From PFJX01 sp964542455 (GTDB lineage Bacteria; Pseudomonadota; Gammaproteobacteria; Burkholderiales; Thiobacillaceae): a DNA stretch of 64,000 bases. The position numbers and the translations under genes were made by a program. Shown piece after piece: positions 1 to 7,586 of this stretch; position 1 is the stretch's first letter, and every line of letters begins with the position of its first letter. The stretch spans positions 1 through 64,000 of the forward strand of contig CAZIUC010000012.1 in the NCBI GenBank assembly GCA_964542455.1, given 5' to 3'. Below the pieces are notes generated by a model. It saw only the letters and a list, made by a program, of their open reading frames with translations. It was not told where the DNA came from and made no database searches.

Positions 1-62
1 TTTCGGGTTTCGGGTTTCGGGTTTCGGGTTTCGGGTTTCGGGTTTCGGGTTTCGGGTTTCGG
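1..62. repeat. Heptanucleotide tandem repeat (TTTCGGG)n
   Basis: Eight complete TTTCGGG units followed by TTTCGG. The tract starts at the window edge and probably continues upstream. It lies beyond the 3' end of ubiU and shows no open frame with coding character. It is a simple-sequence tract of the kind that varies by slippage. Confidence 0.95.
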
Positions 63-126
63 ATTTTGTACGCGCGCAAGCGTGCGGGTTTCAAATCCGA
101 AATCCGCAATCCGAAATCCGAAATTG
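63..126. repeat. Inverted ATCCGAA-type repeats next to the heptamer tract
   Basis: Several copies of AATCCGAA/AATCCGCA follow the TTTCGGG tract and are its near reverse complement (TTTCGGATTT against AAATCCGAAA). A GC-rich spacer separates them, so the whole could fold back. It sits directly downstream of the ubiU stop. I see no canonical U-tract terminator, so a terminator role is only possible. Confidence 0.6.
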
Positions 127-128
127 CC

Positions 129-1136
129 TCATTTCCACGGCCTGTAATACGCCCCGAGGGTGCTCATGCTGCCCTCGGAAACCTTGTTGAGTTGCGCCAT
201 CCAGGCCGGGTTGGGCTTGAACGCGGCCATGTCCTTCTTCACCGCGTCGATGGCGGCGCGCCAGACTTGCGTCACCTGGGCGACATAAGCGGGACTGCGC
301 TGACGCCCTTCGATCTTGATCGCGGCGATGCCCAGTCGCGCCATCTCCGGCAGCATTTCCATGCTGTTGAGGCTGGTCGGTTCTTCCAGGGCGTAATAGG
401 TCTCGCCCTGGACGTCGAAGCGACCTTTACACAGCGTCGGGTAGCCGGCTTTTTCGTCATCGGCATAGCGGTCGATCAGCACGCCGTTGAGGCGGGTTTC
501 CATGCCCTTGGGCGTCTGTTGCCAGCGCACCGCGTGGCCGGGCGAGCAGGCGCCGAAAGTATTGGGCGAATCGCCACAGGCATAGGAGGAGAGCAGACAG
601 CGCCCTTCCACCATCACGCAGAGGCCGCCGAAGCCGAACAATTCGATTTCCACGTCAGTATTGTTGACCACGTTCTCCACCTGCGGCAGCGACAACACGC
701 GCGGCAGGACGGCGCGTTGAATGCCGAAGCGCTCCCGGTAGAAATTCACCGCCTCGTAACTGGTGGCGGAACCCTGCACGGAAAGATGCAGACGCAGGTT
801 CGGGTGAACCTTGCGCGCGTAGGCCATGAGACCGGGGTCGGCCAGAATGATGGCGTCGAGTCCCGAGGTGGCGGCGGTATCGACGGCCTGATGCCAGCGC
901 GACAGGGTGTCCGGTTGCGGATAGGTGTTGAGCGCCATGAGCACCTTGACGCCCTTGTTATGGGCATAGCGGATGCCCTCGGCCAAGGCCTTCGCATCGA
1001 AGTTGAGGCCGGAGAAATTACGCGCGTTGGTGTTGTCCTTGAGGCCAAGATAGACGCCATCGGCGCCGTTATCGACGGCGGCCTTGAGCGCGGGCAGGCT
1101 GCCGGCCGGACAGATGAGTTCAAGCAATGCAGACAT
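129..1136 (-). CDS. ubiU: Peptidase-U32-family protein UbiU, O2-independent ubiquinone hydroxylation
   Basis: 335 aa. UbiU with UbiV forms a 4Fe-4S heterodimer that hydroxylates the ubiquinone ring without oxygen. The whole length follows E. coli UbiU: an opening CPAGSLPALKAA, DNTNARNFSGLNF, and an ALEEPTSLN block. Cysteines 173, 180, 197 and 236 fall where UbiU binds its cluster (Cys187 is extra). I start at MSALLELICPAG because the longer frame adds 27 residues unlike the family. The start lies 17 bp inside the upstream radical SAM gene, which suggests translational coupling. UbiV and UbiT, the usual partners, would have to be outside the window. Confidence 0.93.
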   Translation of the reverse strand: MSALLELICPAGSLPALKAAVDNGADGVYLGLKDNTNARNFSGLNFDAKALAEGIRYAHNKGVKVLMALNTYPQPDTLSRWHQAVDTAATSGLDAIILADPGLMAYARKVHPNLRLHLSVQGSATSYEAVNFYRERFGIQRAVLPRVLSLPQVENVVNNTDVEIELFGFGGLCVMVEGRCLLSSYACGDSPNTFGACSPGHAVRWQQTPKGMETRLNGVLIDRYADDEKAGYPTLCKGRFDVQGETYYALEEPTSLNSMEMLPEMARLGIAAIKIEGRQRSPAYVAQVTQVWRAAIDAVKKDMAAFKPNPAWMAQLNKVSEGSMSTLGAYYRPWK

Positions 1137-2073
1137 TTTCTTCAGTAACCTTTTGGTAAGGCGTGACTTTGCACCCCTGGCGCGATCCCCGGCGGCGCAA
1201 TTCGGCCACCACGGCATTCACTACCGGCCATTTCTGGCTGCACCAGGTGGGTGCCAGCAGCAGGTTGGCCGGCGCGGTGCCGGTGACGCGGTGATACAGC
1301 ACTTCCCACGGCGTGCGCTCGATCAGATCGGCGGCGATCTCGATGTACTCCTCCAGTGCTAGCGGCTGGTACTCCCCGCGCCGCCACTCATTGGCCAACT
1401 GCGTGCCCTTCACCACATGCAGCGGATGCAACTTGAGCCCGTCGGTACCGATGTCGAGCACGATGTCCAGGCTCTCGCGCGCATGCCAGCCGTCTTCGCC
1501 GGGCATTCCGACGATCAGATGGGTGCACACGGGAAGTCCCAGGCGGCGCGCGGCGACAGTGGTCTGGATGTATTCCTTGAGGCCGTGGCCCCGGTTCACC
1601 TTCTCCAGACTTTCGTCAAAGGCGGACTGTAGGCCCAATTCCAGCCAGACTTCCATGCCTCTATCGTGGTACTCCGCAAGGAGATCGAGCACGGCCGGCG
1701 ATACGCAATCCGGTCGGGTACCCACCGACAGACCGATCATGCCGTCCACCGCCAGGGCCTCGTCGTACATGGCGCGCAGGCTCTGCACGTCGGCGTAGGT
1801 ATTGGTGTAAGCCTGGAAATAGGCGAGGTATTTTCTGGCTCGGGTGCACCGATCTATGCCGCTACGGCCGGAATCGAGCTGATCGGAGAGCGCCACGGAT
1901 TCGCGGCCATTGGGACTGAACGAAGCGTTGTTGCAGAAGGTGCAGCCGCCGATGCCCTTGCTGCCGTCACGATTCGGGCAGGTGAAGCCCGCATCCAGTG
2001 CGATCTTGTGCACACGCTCACCATGCTTGGCGAGCAGCCATTGGCCGAAGGTATGCACGTAATCCGGCAACAT
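1120..2073 (-). CDS. YhcC-type radical SAM protein (TIGR01212 family)
   Basis: 317 aa, full length for the family. The cluster-binding cysteines are Cys32, Cys44 and Cys47 in CPNRDGSKGIGGCTFC, a long-spaced radical SAM motif typical of YhcC. Further family blocks are VGTRPDC, ELGLQSAFDESLEKVNRGH and HLIVGMPGE. The substrate is not established for this family. It overlaps ubiU by 17 bp on the same strand, so the two are probably co-transcribed; both are Fe-S enzymes fitting low-oxygen metabolism. Start is the first ATG; no nearer alternative is needed. Confidence 0.9.
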   Translation of the reverse strand: MLPDYVHTFGQWLLAKHGERVHKIALDAGFTCPNRDGSKGIGGCTFCNNASFSPNGRESVALSDQLDSGRSGIDRCTRARKYLAYFQAYTNTYADVQSLRAMYDEALAVDGMIGLSVGTRPDCVSPAVLDLLAEYHDRGMEVWLELGLQSAFDESLEKVNRGHGLKEYIQTTVAARRLGLPVCTHLIVGMPGEDGWHARESLDIVLDIGTDGLKLHPLHVVKGTQLANEWRRGEYQPLALEEYIEIAADLIERTPWEVLYHRVTGTAPANLLLAPTWCSQKWPVVNAVVAELRRRGSRQGCKVTPYQKVTEENVCIA

Positions 2074-2081
2074 TTAAGACA

Positions 2082-3176
2082 TCATTCCCTTGAAAGCCAC
2101 AAAGCCAGCACGATGCCGAACCAGACCAGCGCGGTCAAGGCCGGCATACCTGAGCATTTGTATCCGAGTAGCGGCAACAAGGCCGCCGACAGGAATAACA
2201 AGGCGCGCGCGCCATTCCAGCGGGTCAGGCGCATCCGTGCTTCGTTATGCCAGGTGACCGGGCGGGTGGGCTCGGTCCAGACCGGGGCCAGTTGGCCGGC
2301 GGCTCCGGTGACCAGGGGCATGAGAAAGCCCGGCAGGAACATTGTCAGGGGCGAGCCGATGTCCAGCAGCGTGCCGATCAGGGCGAAGGCGTAGCCCAGG
2401 GTGGCCGCCAGCAGCACCGGCGCGGCGCCATGCAAGCCGAGAATTTGGCCACGATGCAGCCGCCACCAGGCCAGCACCATATGGGCCAGCACCCAGCCCC
2501 AAAGCGCGCCACCCAGCCAGGCCAGGGGCGGCAGCCAGGCCTGGCCGATCGCCAGTATCAGACTGCCGGCCACGGCCCACTTCAGGTCGCCACGCAAACG
2601 TGAAGCGGCCTGAGAATCATATTGATTGGCGGCGGTCGGCATCAGCACCTGCAAGGTGCCCACCGCGGTCAGGCCGATGAAGCCATATAAATTGATGTGC
2701 AAATGGAAGGCGCGCAACGGCGCATGCCATTCGGGAAACAGCGGAATCAACATGGCGGCGATAAGGCCCAGGACCAGACAGGCCATGGCCGCGATGTACC
2801 AATCGAGGCCGGGGTGTGGGCGCCCCAGGGTCTTGCGCGCGCGGTCCAGCATCCAGACGATCATCGCCACGGCGCCGAACAAGGCCAATAGCGCCGCGAC
2901 CGGCACCCAGAGAAAATCCAGCCAGCCGGCGAATATCGCCAGCGCCAGCGCACCCGCCGCCGTCATCAGCCAGGGCAATCGCGCCGTCCAGCGGGCCGGG
3001 CCGCGTCCGCGCGTGAGCACCGGCACGAAGTGCTGCATCGCGGCGGTGATCAAGGTCATCACCCCAAGCGCCAGCACCAGATGCGCCCAGAACGCGGGCG
3101 CCACACTGATCGCCTTGGGCAGTGCCTGCCCGGCGAACAGCGCGATCAGGGTGGCGACAAGGAGCGCGACCAGCAC
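2082..3176 (-). CDS. Polytopic membrane protein, NnrS / heme-copper-oxidase-like
   Basis: 364 aa with about ten to twelve hydrophobic segments throughout. Histidines lie in or near membrane helices (His32, His49, His158, His160 in HLHINLYGFIGL), reminiscent of NnrS and of heme-copper oxidase subunit I, where they bind metal. The family assignment is tentative. Translation starts at a GTG 4 bp after the stop of the DUF2249 gene, so the two are coupled. Such pairs are common around nitrogen-oxide respiration or NO-stress genes, which suggests, but does not show, a role there. Confidence 0.65.
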   Translation of the reverse strand: MLVALLVATLIALFAGQALPKAISVAPAFWAHLVLALGVMTLITAAMQHFVPVLTRGRGPARWTARLPWLMTAAGALALAIFAGWLDFLWVPVAALLALFGAVAMIVWMLDRARKTLGRPHPGLDWYIAAMACLVLGLIAAMLIPLFPEWHAPLRAFHLHINLYGFIGLTAVGTLQVLMPTAANQYDSQAASRLRGDLKWAVAGSLILAIGQAWLPPLAWLGGALWGWVLAHMVLAWWRLHRGQILGLHGAAPVLLAATLGYAFALIGTLLDIGSPLTMFLPGFLMPLVTGAAGQLAPVWTEPTRPVTWHNEARMRLTRWNGARALLFLSAALLPLLGYKCSGMPALTALVWFGIVLALWLSRE

Positions 3177-3180
3177 CGAA

Positions 3181-3453
3181 TTACTGGGCTTTGACGATGA
3201 AGTCGATCATCACGCCCTGCGGACCCTGGTCGAGATAGTTGATCTCGACACGATCGCCATAGCGCGCCTGCATCTGCTGCAGAAGGGGGATGGGGTTGTG
3301 GTCGTTGACGAAGCGCATGCGCTCGCCGGGGTTCAGGGCGTCCAGCGCGCCGAAGATGGCGGCATGGCGGAAACGCTTGGCGATACCGCGGGCATCGAAA
3401 GGATAGATGGCATCGGCGGTGGTGTGGTCGTGGACGGGGATATGAACGGACAT
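3181..3453 (-). CDS. DUF2249 domain protein
   Basis: 90 aa. The fold is recognisable from DARGIAKRFRHAAIF, the LNPGERMRFVNDHNPIPLL block (family signature DHxPxPL) and the final GVMIDF. DUF2249 proteins are small cytoplasmic proteins often encoded with hemerythrins, NnrS or denitrification genes; biochemical role unknown. I choose the ATG at 3451-3453, preceded by GAGGTG, rather than the ATG ten codons upstream that has no ribosome site. A possible FNR/DNR-type site lies about 63 bp upstream. Confidence 0.82.
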   Translation of the reverse strand: MSVHIPVHDHTTADAIYPFDARGIAKRFRHAAIFGALDALNPGERMRFVNDHNPIPLLQQMQARYGDRVEINYLDQGPQGVMIDFIVKAQ

Positions 3454-3509
3454 GGTGCACCTCAAAATGAATGGGGGACGCATAGTCAGGCCTGGCGACG
3501 ATACCGGCC

Positions 3510-3523
3510 TTGACGGATGTCAT
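3510..3523 (-). promoter_or_regulatory. Candidate FNR/DNR-type binding site
   Basis: TTGACGGATGTCAT is a dyad with the TTGAY-N4-RTCAA layout of FNR/DNR regulators, with one half-site mismatch. Its centre is about 63 bp upstream of the DUF2249 start; a class II site at -41.5 would put the transcript start about 22 bp before the ATG. No promoter assay or second copy supports it. Confidence 0.35.
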
Positions 3524-3535
3524 GAGACATCCCTA

Positions 3536-3699
3536 GCAGCCTGTCGGGCTTTGCTCGTCGAGAGCGAAAAACGGCCCCGGCGAGGTCAGTTTTTGCCGGA
3601 TTTGCAGCCGCATAGCCCGGCTATGGGGCAAAAATCCGGTAAAAAATGGACCGCCGCGGTCGCTTTGCAGCCGACGATTCCAAAGTCCGACAGGCTGCC
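3536..3699. repeat. MITE-like element with 18-19 bp terminal inverted repeats
   Basis: The ends are GCAGCCTGTCGGGCTTTG and its inverse CAAAGTCCGACAGGCTGC (one mismatch). The interior carries a second, AT-richer imperfect hairpin with arms near TTTTTGCCGGATTT and AAATCCGGTAAAAA. The element is 164 bp, has no coding capacity and lies between two divergent genes. No target-site duplication is obvious. Confidence 0.75.
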
Positions 3700-3801
3700 A
3701 GGGCAATTGGGGTCAAGCCGGGGAGGCGACTGCGGCGCCGGGTCCGCGGTTTGCCGATACACTCGCTGGCAGCCCAGCATAATTATTTCAGGCCCGTTTT
3801 C

Positions 3802-4962
3802 GTGAGCACACATCACACGGCACTCATCATCGGTGGCGGCCCCGCCGGTTCCGCCGCCGCCCATACGCTGGCCAACCACGGCATCGACACCGCTCTGATC
3901 GACAAGGCGGTATTCCCGCGCGAGAAGCTGTGCGGCGGCCTGCTCACCCTACGCAGCAAGAAAATCTATTCCCGAATATTTCCGACAGCGTGGAACCCGG
4001 TGATCGACTTCACCGCGCGGGGCGTGAAATTCTTTCATCGGGAGCAACTGCTCAACGAGGTCAGCCATGCCAGCGAGCTGTTTTTCACACGGCGCCTGGA
4101 TTTCGACCATTTCCTGCTGAATCAGGCTATCGCCCGGGGAACCCGGCATTACACGGGCGAAGCCGTCATCTCCCTGGATCTGGTCGGCAAGTCGTGTCGC
4201 CTGCGCTCCGGCGCGGAATTCACCTTTGACTACCTGGTCGGCGCCGACGGCGTGAACAGCCTGGTCGCCAAAACCCTGTTCGGCAAAGCCTTCAACCACG
4301 ACCGCATTGCCTTCGCCCTGGAAATGGAAGTCGACCGGACACAGTGCAATGTCCGGATCGACGATCCGGAAATCATCTTCGGCCTGGCTCGCTGGGGCTA
4401 TGGTTGGATATTCCCGAAAAAGGACACACTCACGGTCGGGATCGGCGGGCTGCACACGAAGAACCCCGAGTTGAAAAAGGTGTTCCATGAGTTTCTGACG
4501 GCGCGCTTCGGCGCCATTCCAGAAGGGAAGATCAAGGGCCACCACCTGCCCTTCGGCGACTACAGAAATACGCCCGGCCGTGGCAACGTTCTGCTCTGCG
4601 GCGATGCCGCCGGCCTGGTGGAACCCATCACCGGTGAAGGCATCGCGTTTGCCATGGAGAGTGGCTTGTACGCGGCGCAAGCCATCATCGAAGCGCAAGA
4701 CAGCGGTCGTGACGCCCTGCCCTGCTACCAGGCGCGTTACCGGGAAATCACCCGTAATTTCGACCATGCCAACCGCCTGCGCACCCTGCTGTTTCCCAAG
4801 ATCAGCGAACGCCTGTTTCTTAAATTACTGCCCAGGAGCAGCACGCTGCCGCGCAAGCATCTGGAACTGATGGCCGACAAGCTCCAATATGGCGACTATT
4901 TCCGCTATCTGATGTTCAAGGCGCTAAAAGCCTTGGTGAAACGCGCGCTATTCATCAAATAA
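3802..4962 (+). CDS. Geranylgeranyl-reductase-family FAD-dependent oxidoreductase
   Basis: 386 aa. N-terminal FAD-binding motif IIGGGPAGSAAA at about residues 8-19, the FPREKLCGGLL block typical of the family, VGADGVNS, and the second FAD motif GDAAGLVEPITGEGI near residue 267. These proteins reduce isoprenoid double bonds or act as flavin hydroxylase-like enzymes; the substrate cannot be told from sequence. I start at the GTG at 3802 because the longer frame runs back through the MITE-like element and is not family-like, and no ATG lies between. It stands alone apart from the HicA-like gene 27 bp downstream. Confidence 0.85.
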   Translation: MSTHHTALIIGGGPAGSAAAHTLANHGIDTALIDKAVFPREKLCGGLLTLRSKKIYSRIFPTAWNPVIDFTARGVKFFHREQLLNEVSHASELFFTRRLDFDHFLLNQAIARGTRHYTGEAVISLDLVGKSCRLRSGAEFTFDYLVGADGVNSLVAKTLFGKAFNHDRIAFALEMEVDRTQCNVRIDDPEIIFGLARWGYGWIFPKKDTLTVGIGGLHTKNPELKKVFHEFLTARFGAIPEGKIKGHHLPFGDYRNTPGRGNVLLCGDAAGLVEPITGEGIAFAMESGLYAAQAIIEAQDSGRDALPCYQARYREITRNFDHANRLRTLLFPKISERLFLKLLPRSSTLPRKHLELMADKLQYGDYFRYLMFKALKALVKRALFIK

Positions 4963-4989
4963 TCAACGGATACAGCAGGAGCAACCGCC

Positions 4990-5271
4990 ATGAGCCATAA
5001 ACACGATCATCTGATACGCGCCATCTTCCAGGACCCGATCAGCGGCAACATCCACTGGCGCGAAATCGAATCCCTCATCCTTCATCTTGGCGCCACCATG
5101 GAGCCCATCTCCGGTGCGCGCTATCGCGTGGTGCTGAACGGCGTCGAAGGCATCCTGCACCACCCGCACCACAGCAATGTATTCGGCAAACAGGACATCA
5201 AAAACCTGCGCCTGTATCTGGCCTCCGCGCGGGTGACACCGTCGCTGTATGAGGAAAGCCAGAAAGACTAA
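4990..5271 (+). CDS. HicA-like (YcfA-type) small protein without HicB
   Basis: 93 aa. The region WREIESLILHLGA followed by GARYRVVLNG, HHPHHSN and DIKNLRLYLASA follows the double-stranded-RNA-binding-like fold of HicA mRNA interferases, with extra residues at both ends. No HicB antitoxin is adjacent, so it may be a non-toxic chromosomal HicA-domain protein. Its stop codon lies inside the left 32-bp direct repeat of the island, so before the island arrived it would have ended tail to tail with the ion-channel gene. Confidence 0.7.
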   Translation: MSHKHDHLIRAIFQDPISGNIHWREIESLILHLGATMEPISGARYRVVLNGVEGILHHPHHSNVFGKQDIKNLRLYLASARVTPSLYEESQKD

Positions 5272-5744
5272 TCCAGCGCCTGCCCGCAATGCGGGCAGAC
5301 TTGGGCGCACGAAATTCCGAAATCTGATCCACAGGATTCTTTCGCGAAGCAGCCCGCGATAGCGGCCGAAAGCGCATTCCCGTCCTTCGTCTGGCACTCC
5401 CATATGACGCATACCCGCCACCTCGCCTGGATGAGTGCCAATGTGATGCTCTCGTCGCGCCTACGGTTCTGCTCGAACTTCCTCGCCCAGAATTCTCGGT
5501 TCGTTCCTGGGAAGGTAGCGCGTTTACAGCCTTCATGCTGGTGCCAAAAGCAACCGTGAACAAAGAGGCAGAGACGGTGCTTCGGCAGGACGATATCCGG
5601 TTTCCCCGGCAGGTCTTTTCGATGGAGCCGAAAGCGGTAACCCATCGCATGCAACGCTCGTCTGACCCTAAGTTCCGGTGTCGTATTGATCCCTTTGACC
5701 CGGGACATCACCTCCGAACGTCGTTCAGGGGTTAGTTTGTCCAT
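5268..5744 (-). CDS. vsr: Very-short-patch repair endonuclease Vsr
   Basis: 158 aa. Vsr nicks DNA 5' of T in T:G mismatches that arise when 5-methylcytosine deaminates. The catalytic aspartate is Asp50 in GKPDIVLP. Zinc ligands fit Cys65, His70, Cys73 and Cys117 (HGCFWHQHEGC, WEC). The core ends near residue 135; the tail ISCAQVCPHCGQALD is foreign to Vsr and matches the C-terminus of the ion channel encoded at the other end of the island. It starts 20 bp inside the end of the receiver gene, as the last gene of a four-gene overlapping operon headed by a cytosine methyltransferase, its usual functional partner. Confidence 0.93.
   Translation of the reverse strand: MDKLTPERRSEVMSRVKGINTTPELRVRRALHAMGYRFRLHRKDLPGKPDIVLPKHRLCLFVHGCFWHQHEGCKRATFPGTNREFWARKFEQNRRRDESITLALIQARWRVCVIWECQTKDGNALSAAIAGCFAKESCGSDFGISCAQVCPHCGQALD
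5269..5300. repeat. Left direct repeat of the methylation island
   Basis: 32 bp identical except one base to 12138-12169. It begins at the stop codon of the HicA-like gene and encodes, on the minus strand, the last ten or so residues of Vsr (CPHCGQALD). The similarity continues a few bases further (TTGG) with one base gap. Confidence 0.93.
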
Positions 5745-7586
5745 CGCCGACCGAAGCGTTGGTCATACCGATGAAATCGAGACCGACCCTGGATAGGTTT
5801 GCGCCTAGACGTTGGAGCAGATTGAGCGCGTATTCATAACGAAGATGAGCGACAACCTGTGCGGGATATGTATCAAAAATGAGTGTTCCGTCCTCTCCGG
5901 ATGCGCGGGAAACCATCAATCCTCTGTTTGGCGGAGAAAAATTACCCTTTCGCGCCGCGAACATCTGTTCCCATTTCGGGCTTGGTATTCTATCAGCGTC
6001 CATGTCGTTTGCTTGGGAGCTCGGCGTAAAGCTGAAGCATTTCAACTCGTCGTCAACCTGTAAAAACAGATGGTTGCCGCCGAAAGCGTTCCGTAGGGCT
6101 TCTTCTTTATTCGTACCAAAAAGCTGCACAGCGATGAATGGCGTATGGTCACCCAATCGCTTGGGCCAGCCTGCGCTTTTTTGACCGGGCACCAAGTCAC
6201 ATGCGGGGGAAAGACAAAGCCAATAGAACCATCTCCTTTGCAGGTGTCGAGCCGCAATACGTGCCCTGTCGTCAGGTGCCCCCCCTCCACAGCAGGCTTG
6301 CAGCTCGCATAACGGTTGAGCTGACTTTTTACGTCGGTCGGTGACAGCGACTGATACCAATTTTTGATGGCTTTGTCCCGCCCTGCGGCGATCAAGTTGT
6401 TCGTCAATCGCTCTGCAAACTCTGTGACGTTGGATCGAATGGCGTCTCCCAGTCCCTCCCAGTGACGATTGATCGTGTTGTGAATTTTCCATGCGCGCTC
6501 GTCGGAGTCTTCGGTGAGGAACTCATCCATCCACCCCGCTTGGAGACACCGATTTCCAAGCACTTCTCCTTCCGCCAGCACGCCGCGCTCATCCAACTCC
6601 GCTCGCATCTTTGACATCAACAGCCGATGCGGCTCGGGCATCCATAGGCGCAGTGCAGTCAGCAATTTGTCCGGCAGTGATGAAGGCTCGTTAGATTTAC
6701 TCACCACCGTAACGAAAAGCCGGTCCGTTCTGATCCAGTTAGCCCCCTGTCGGTCCGGTGGTGAGTAACGCAGGTTTCCGTAATTTTTCGTAGTCAGCTT
6801 GGATGCCAATGCCTGCTGCCTGCGATGCAAAGCCCATTTGACGACTTGTCTAAACTTGACCTTGACGGAAATAGGCGCCTCATCCACAAGCGTCTTTAAC
6901 CTTTGCAATTCGGGTAACGAATCGATCTCGCCCCACACATTGCTGTCCGGCAGCTGGGTACGGGCTTTCAGATAGAGACCGTTGTCGACCTCACCCAACA
7001 ACTTTTCCTCGATGTCCGGAACATCGTCTTCCCATTTTTCCAACTTACTTACAAAGTCTTGCAGACTTTTCTCGCCGAGCATCAGCCGATCATCCAGAGA
7101 ACATAACCCGACGGCGATTTCCCGGACCACCCGAGCGATGTCCCCGCCAGCCTCCTGGTCTCCCTTGGTGTAAACGACCACCAGATTGAAATAGTCGTTG
7201 TCGGCCAACTCCCGAAGGATGCATATGGCTTTGCTGCCGTCGTCCGGTCGAGCCTTGTCCAAGTGGTAATCCAAAATCATCAGATCGGATTGGTGGAGGT
7301 GAGCGGCTGACTTGCCATCGAGCATAAGGGAGGAAGATTGCGGGCCGTCATGGATGTCCGCCAACCAGCAACGCTTTTCATCTCGACAGAAGTCGATGAT
7401 CTCGCGGGCGAGCTTGACGTTCTCCGGCTTCCAGCCCAAACCGGTATTGTCCATCTCCTTATTAAGCAAGGCGTCAAGAGTGGGGAACTCGTCGTCGACC
7501 ACGACTACCGTTTTAATCGGCTTGATGAACACTTCTTCGATCAGCCTGCCATACTCTACAACCGTGTTGGCGGCTCCCTCACTCAT
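5725..7586 (-). pseudogene. Receiver-domain protein of the methylation operon, frameshifted
   Basis: The first 468 codons start with a receiver domain: acidic pair Asp31-Asp32 in VVVVDDEF, phospho-acceptor Asp106 in LMILDYHLD, and Thr140-Lys141 in VVVYTKGD. The region between the acidic pair and Asp106 is longer than usual. A long helical C-terminal region of unknown fold follows. At a run of six A (6177-6182 on the plus strand) the sensible reading moves to the -1 frame and continues for about 150 codons (WPKRLGDHTPFIAVQLFG to RVGLDFIGMTN) to a stop at 5725. In the original frame it ends at 6042 with unlikely sequence. The intact product would be about 619 aa. Its start overlaps the GHKL gene by 8 bp and its end overlaps vsr by 20 bp. 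It may be a true mutation, a sequencing error, or ribosomal frameshifting. Confidence 0.8.

Noticed and set aside
1..126. CRISPR-like array
   Set aside because: Units are 7 bp and contiguous, with no spacers and no cas genes.
66..1148. Long plus-strand frame opposite ubiU
   Set aside because: Antisense shadow of a well-supported UbiU gene; no protein-like motifs.
6170..6190. Programmed -1 frameshift signal
   Set aside because: The run is C AAA AAA G, not a full slippery heptamer in the 0 frame, and I see no convincing stem after it; a simple indel is more likely.
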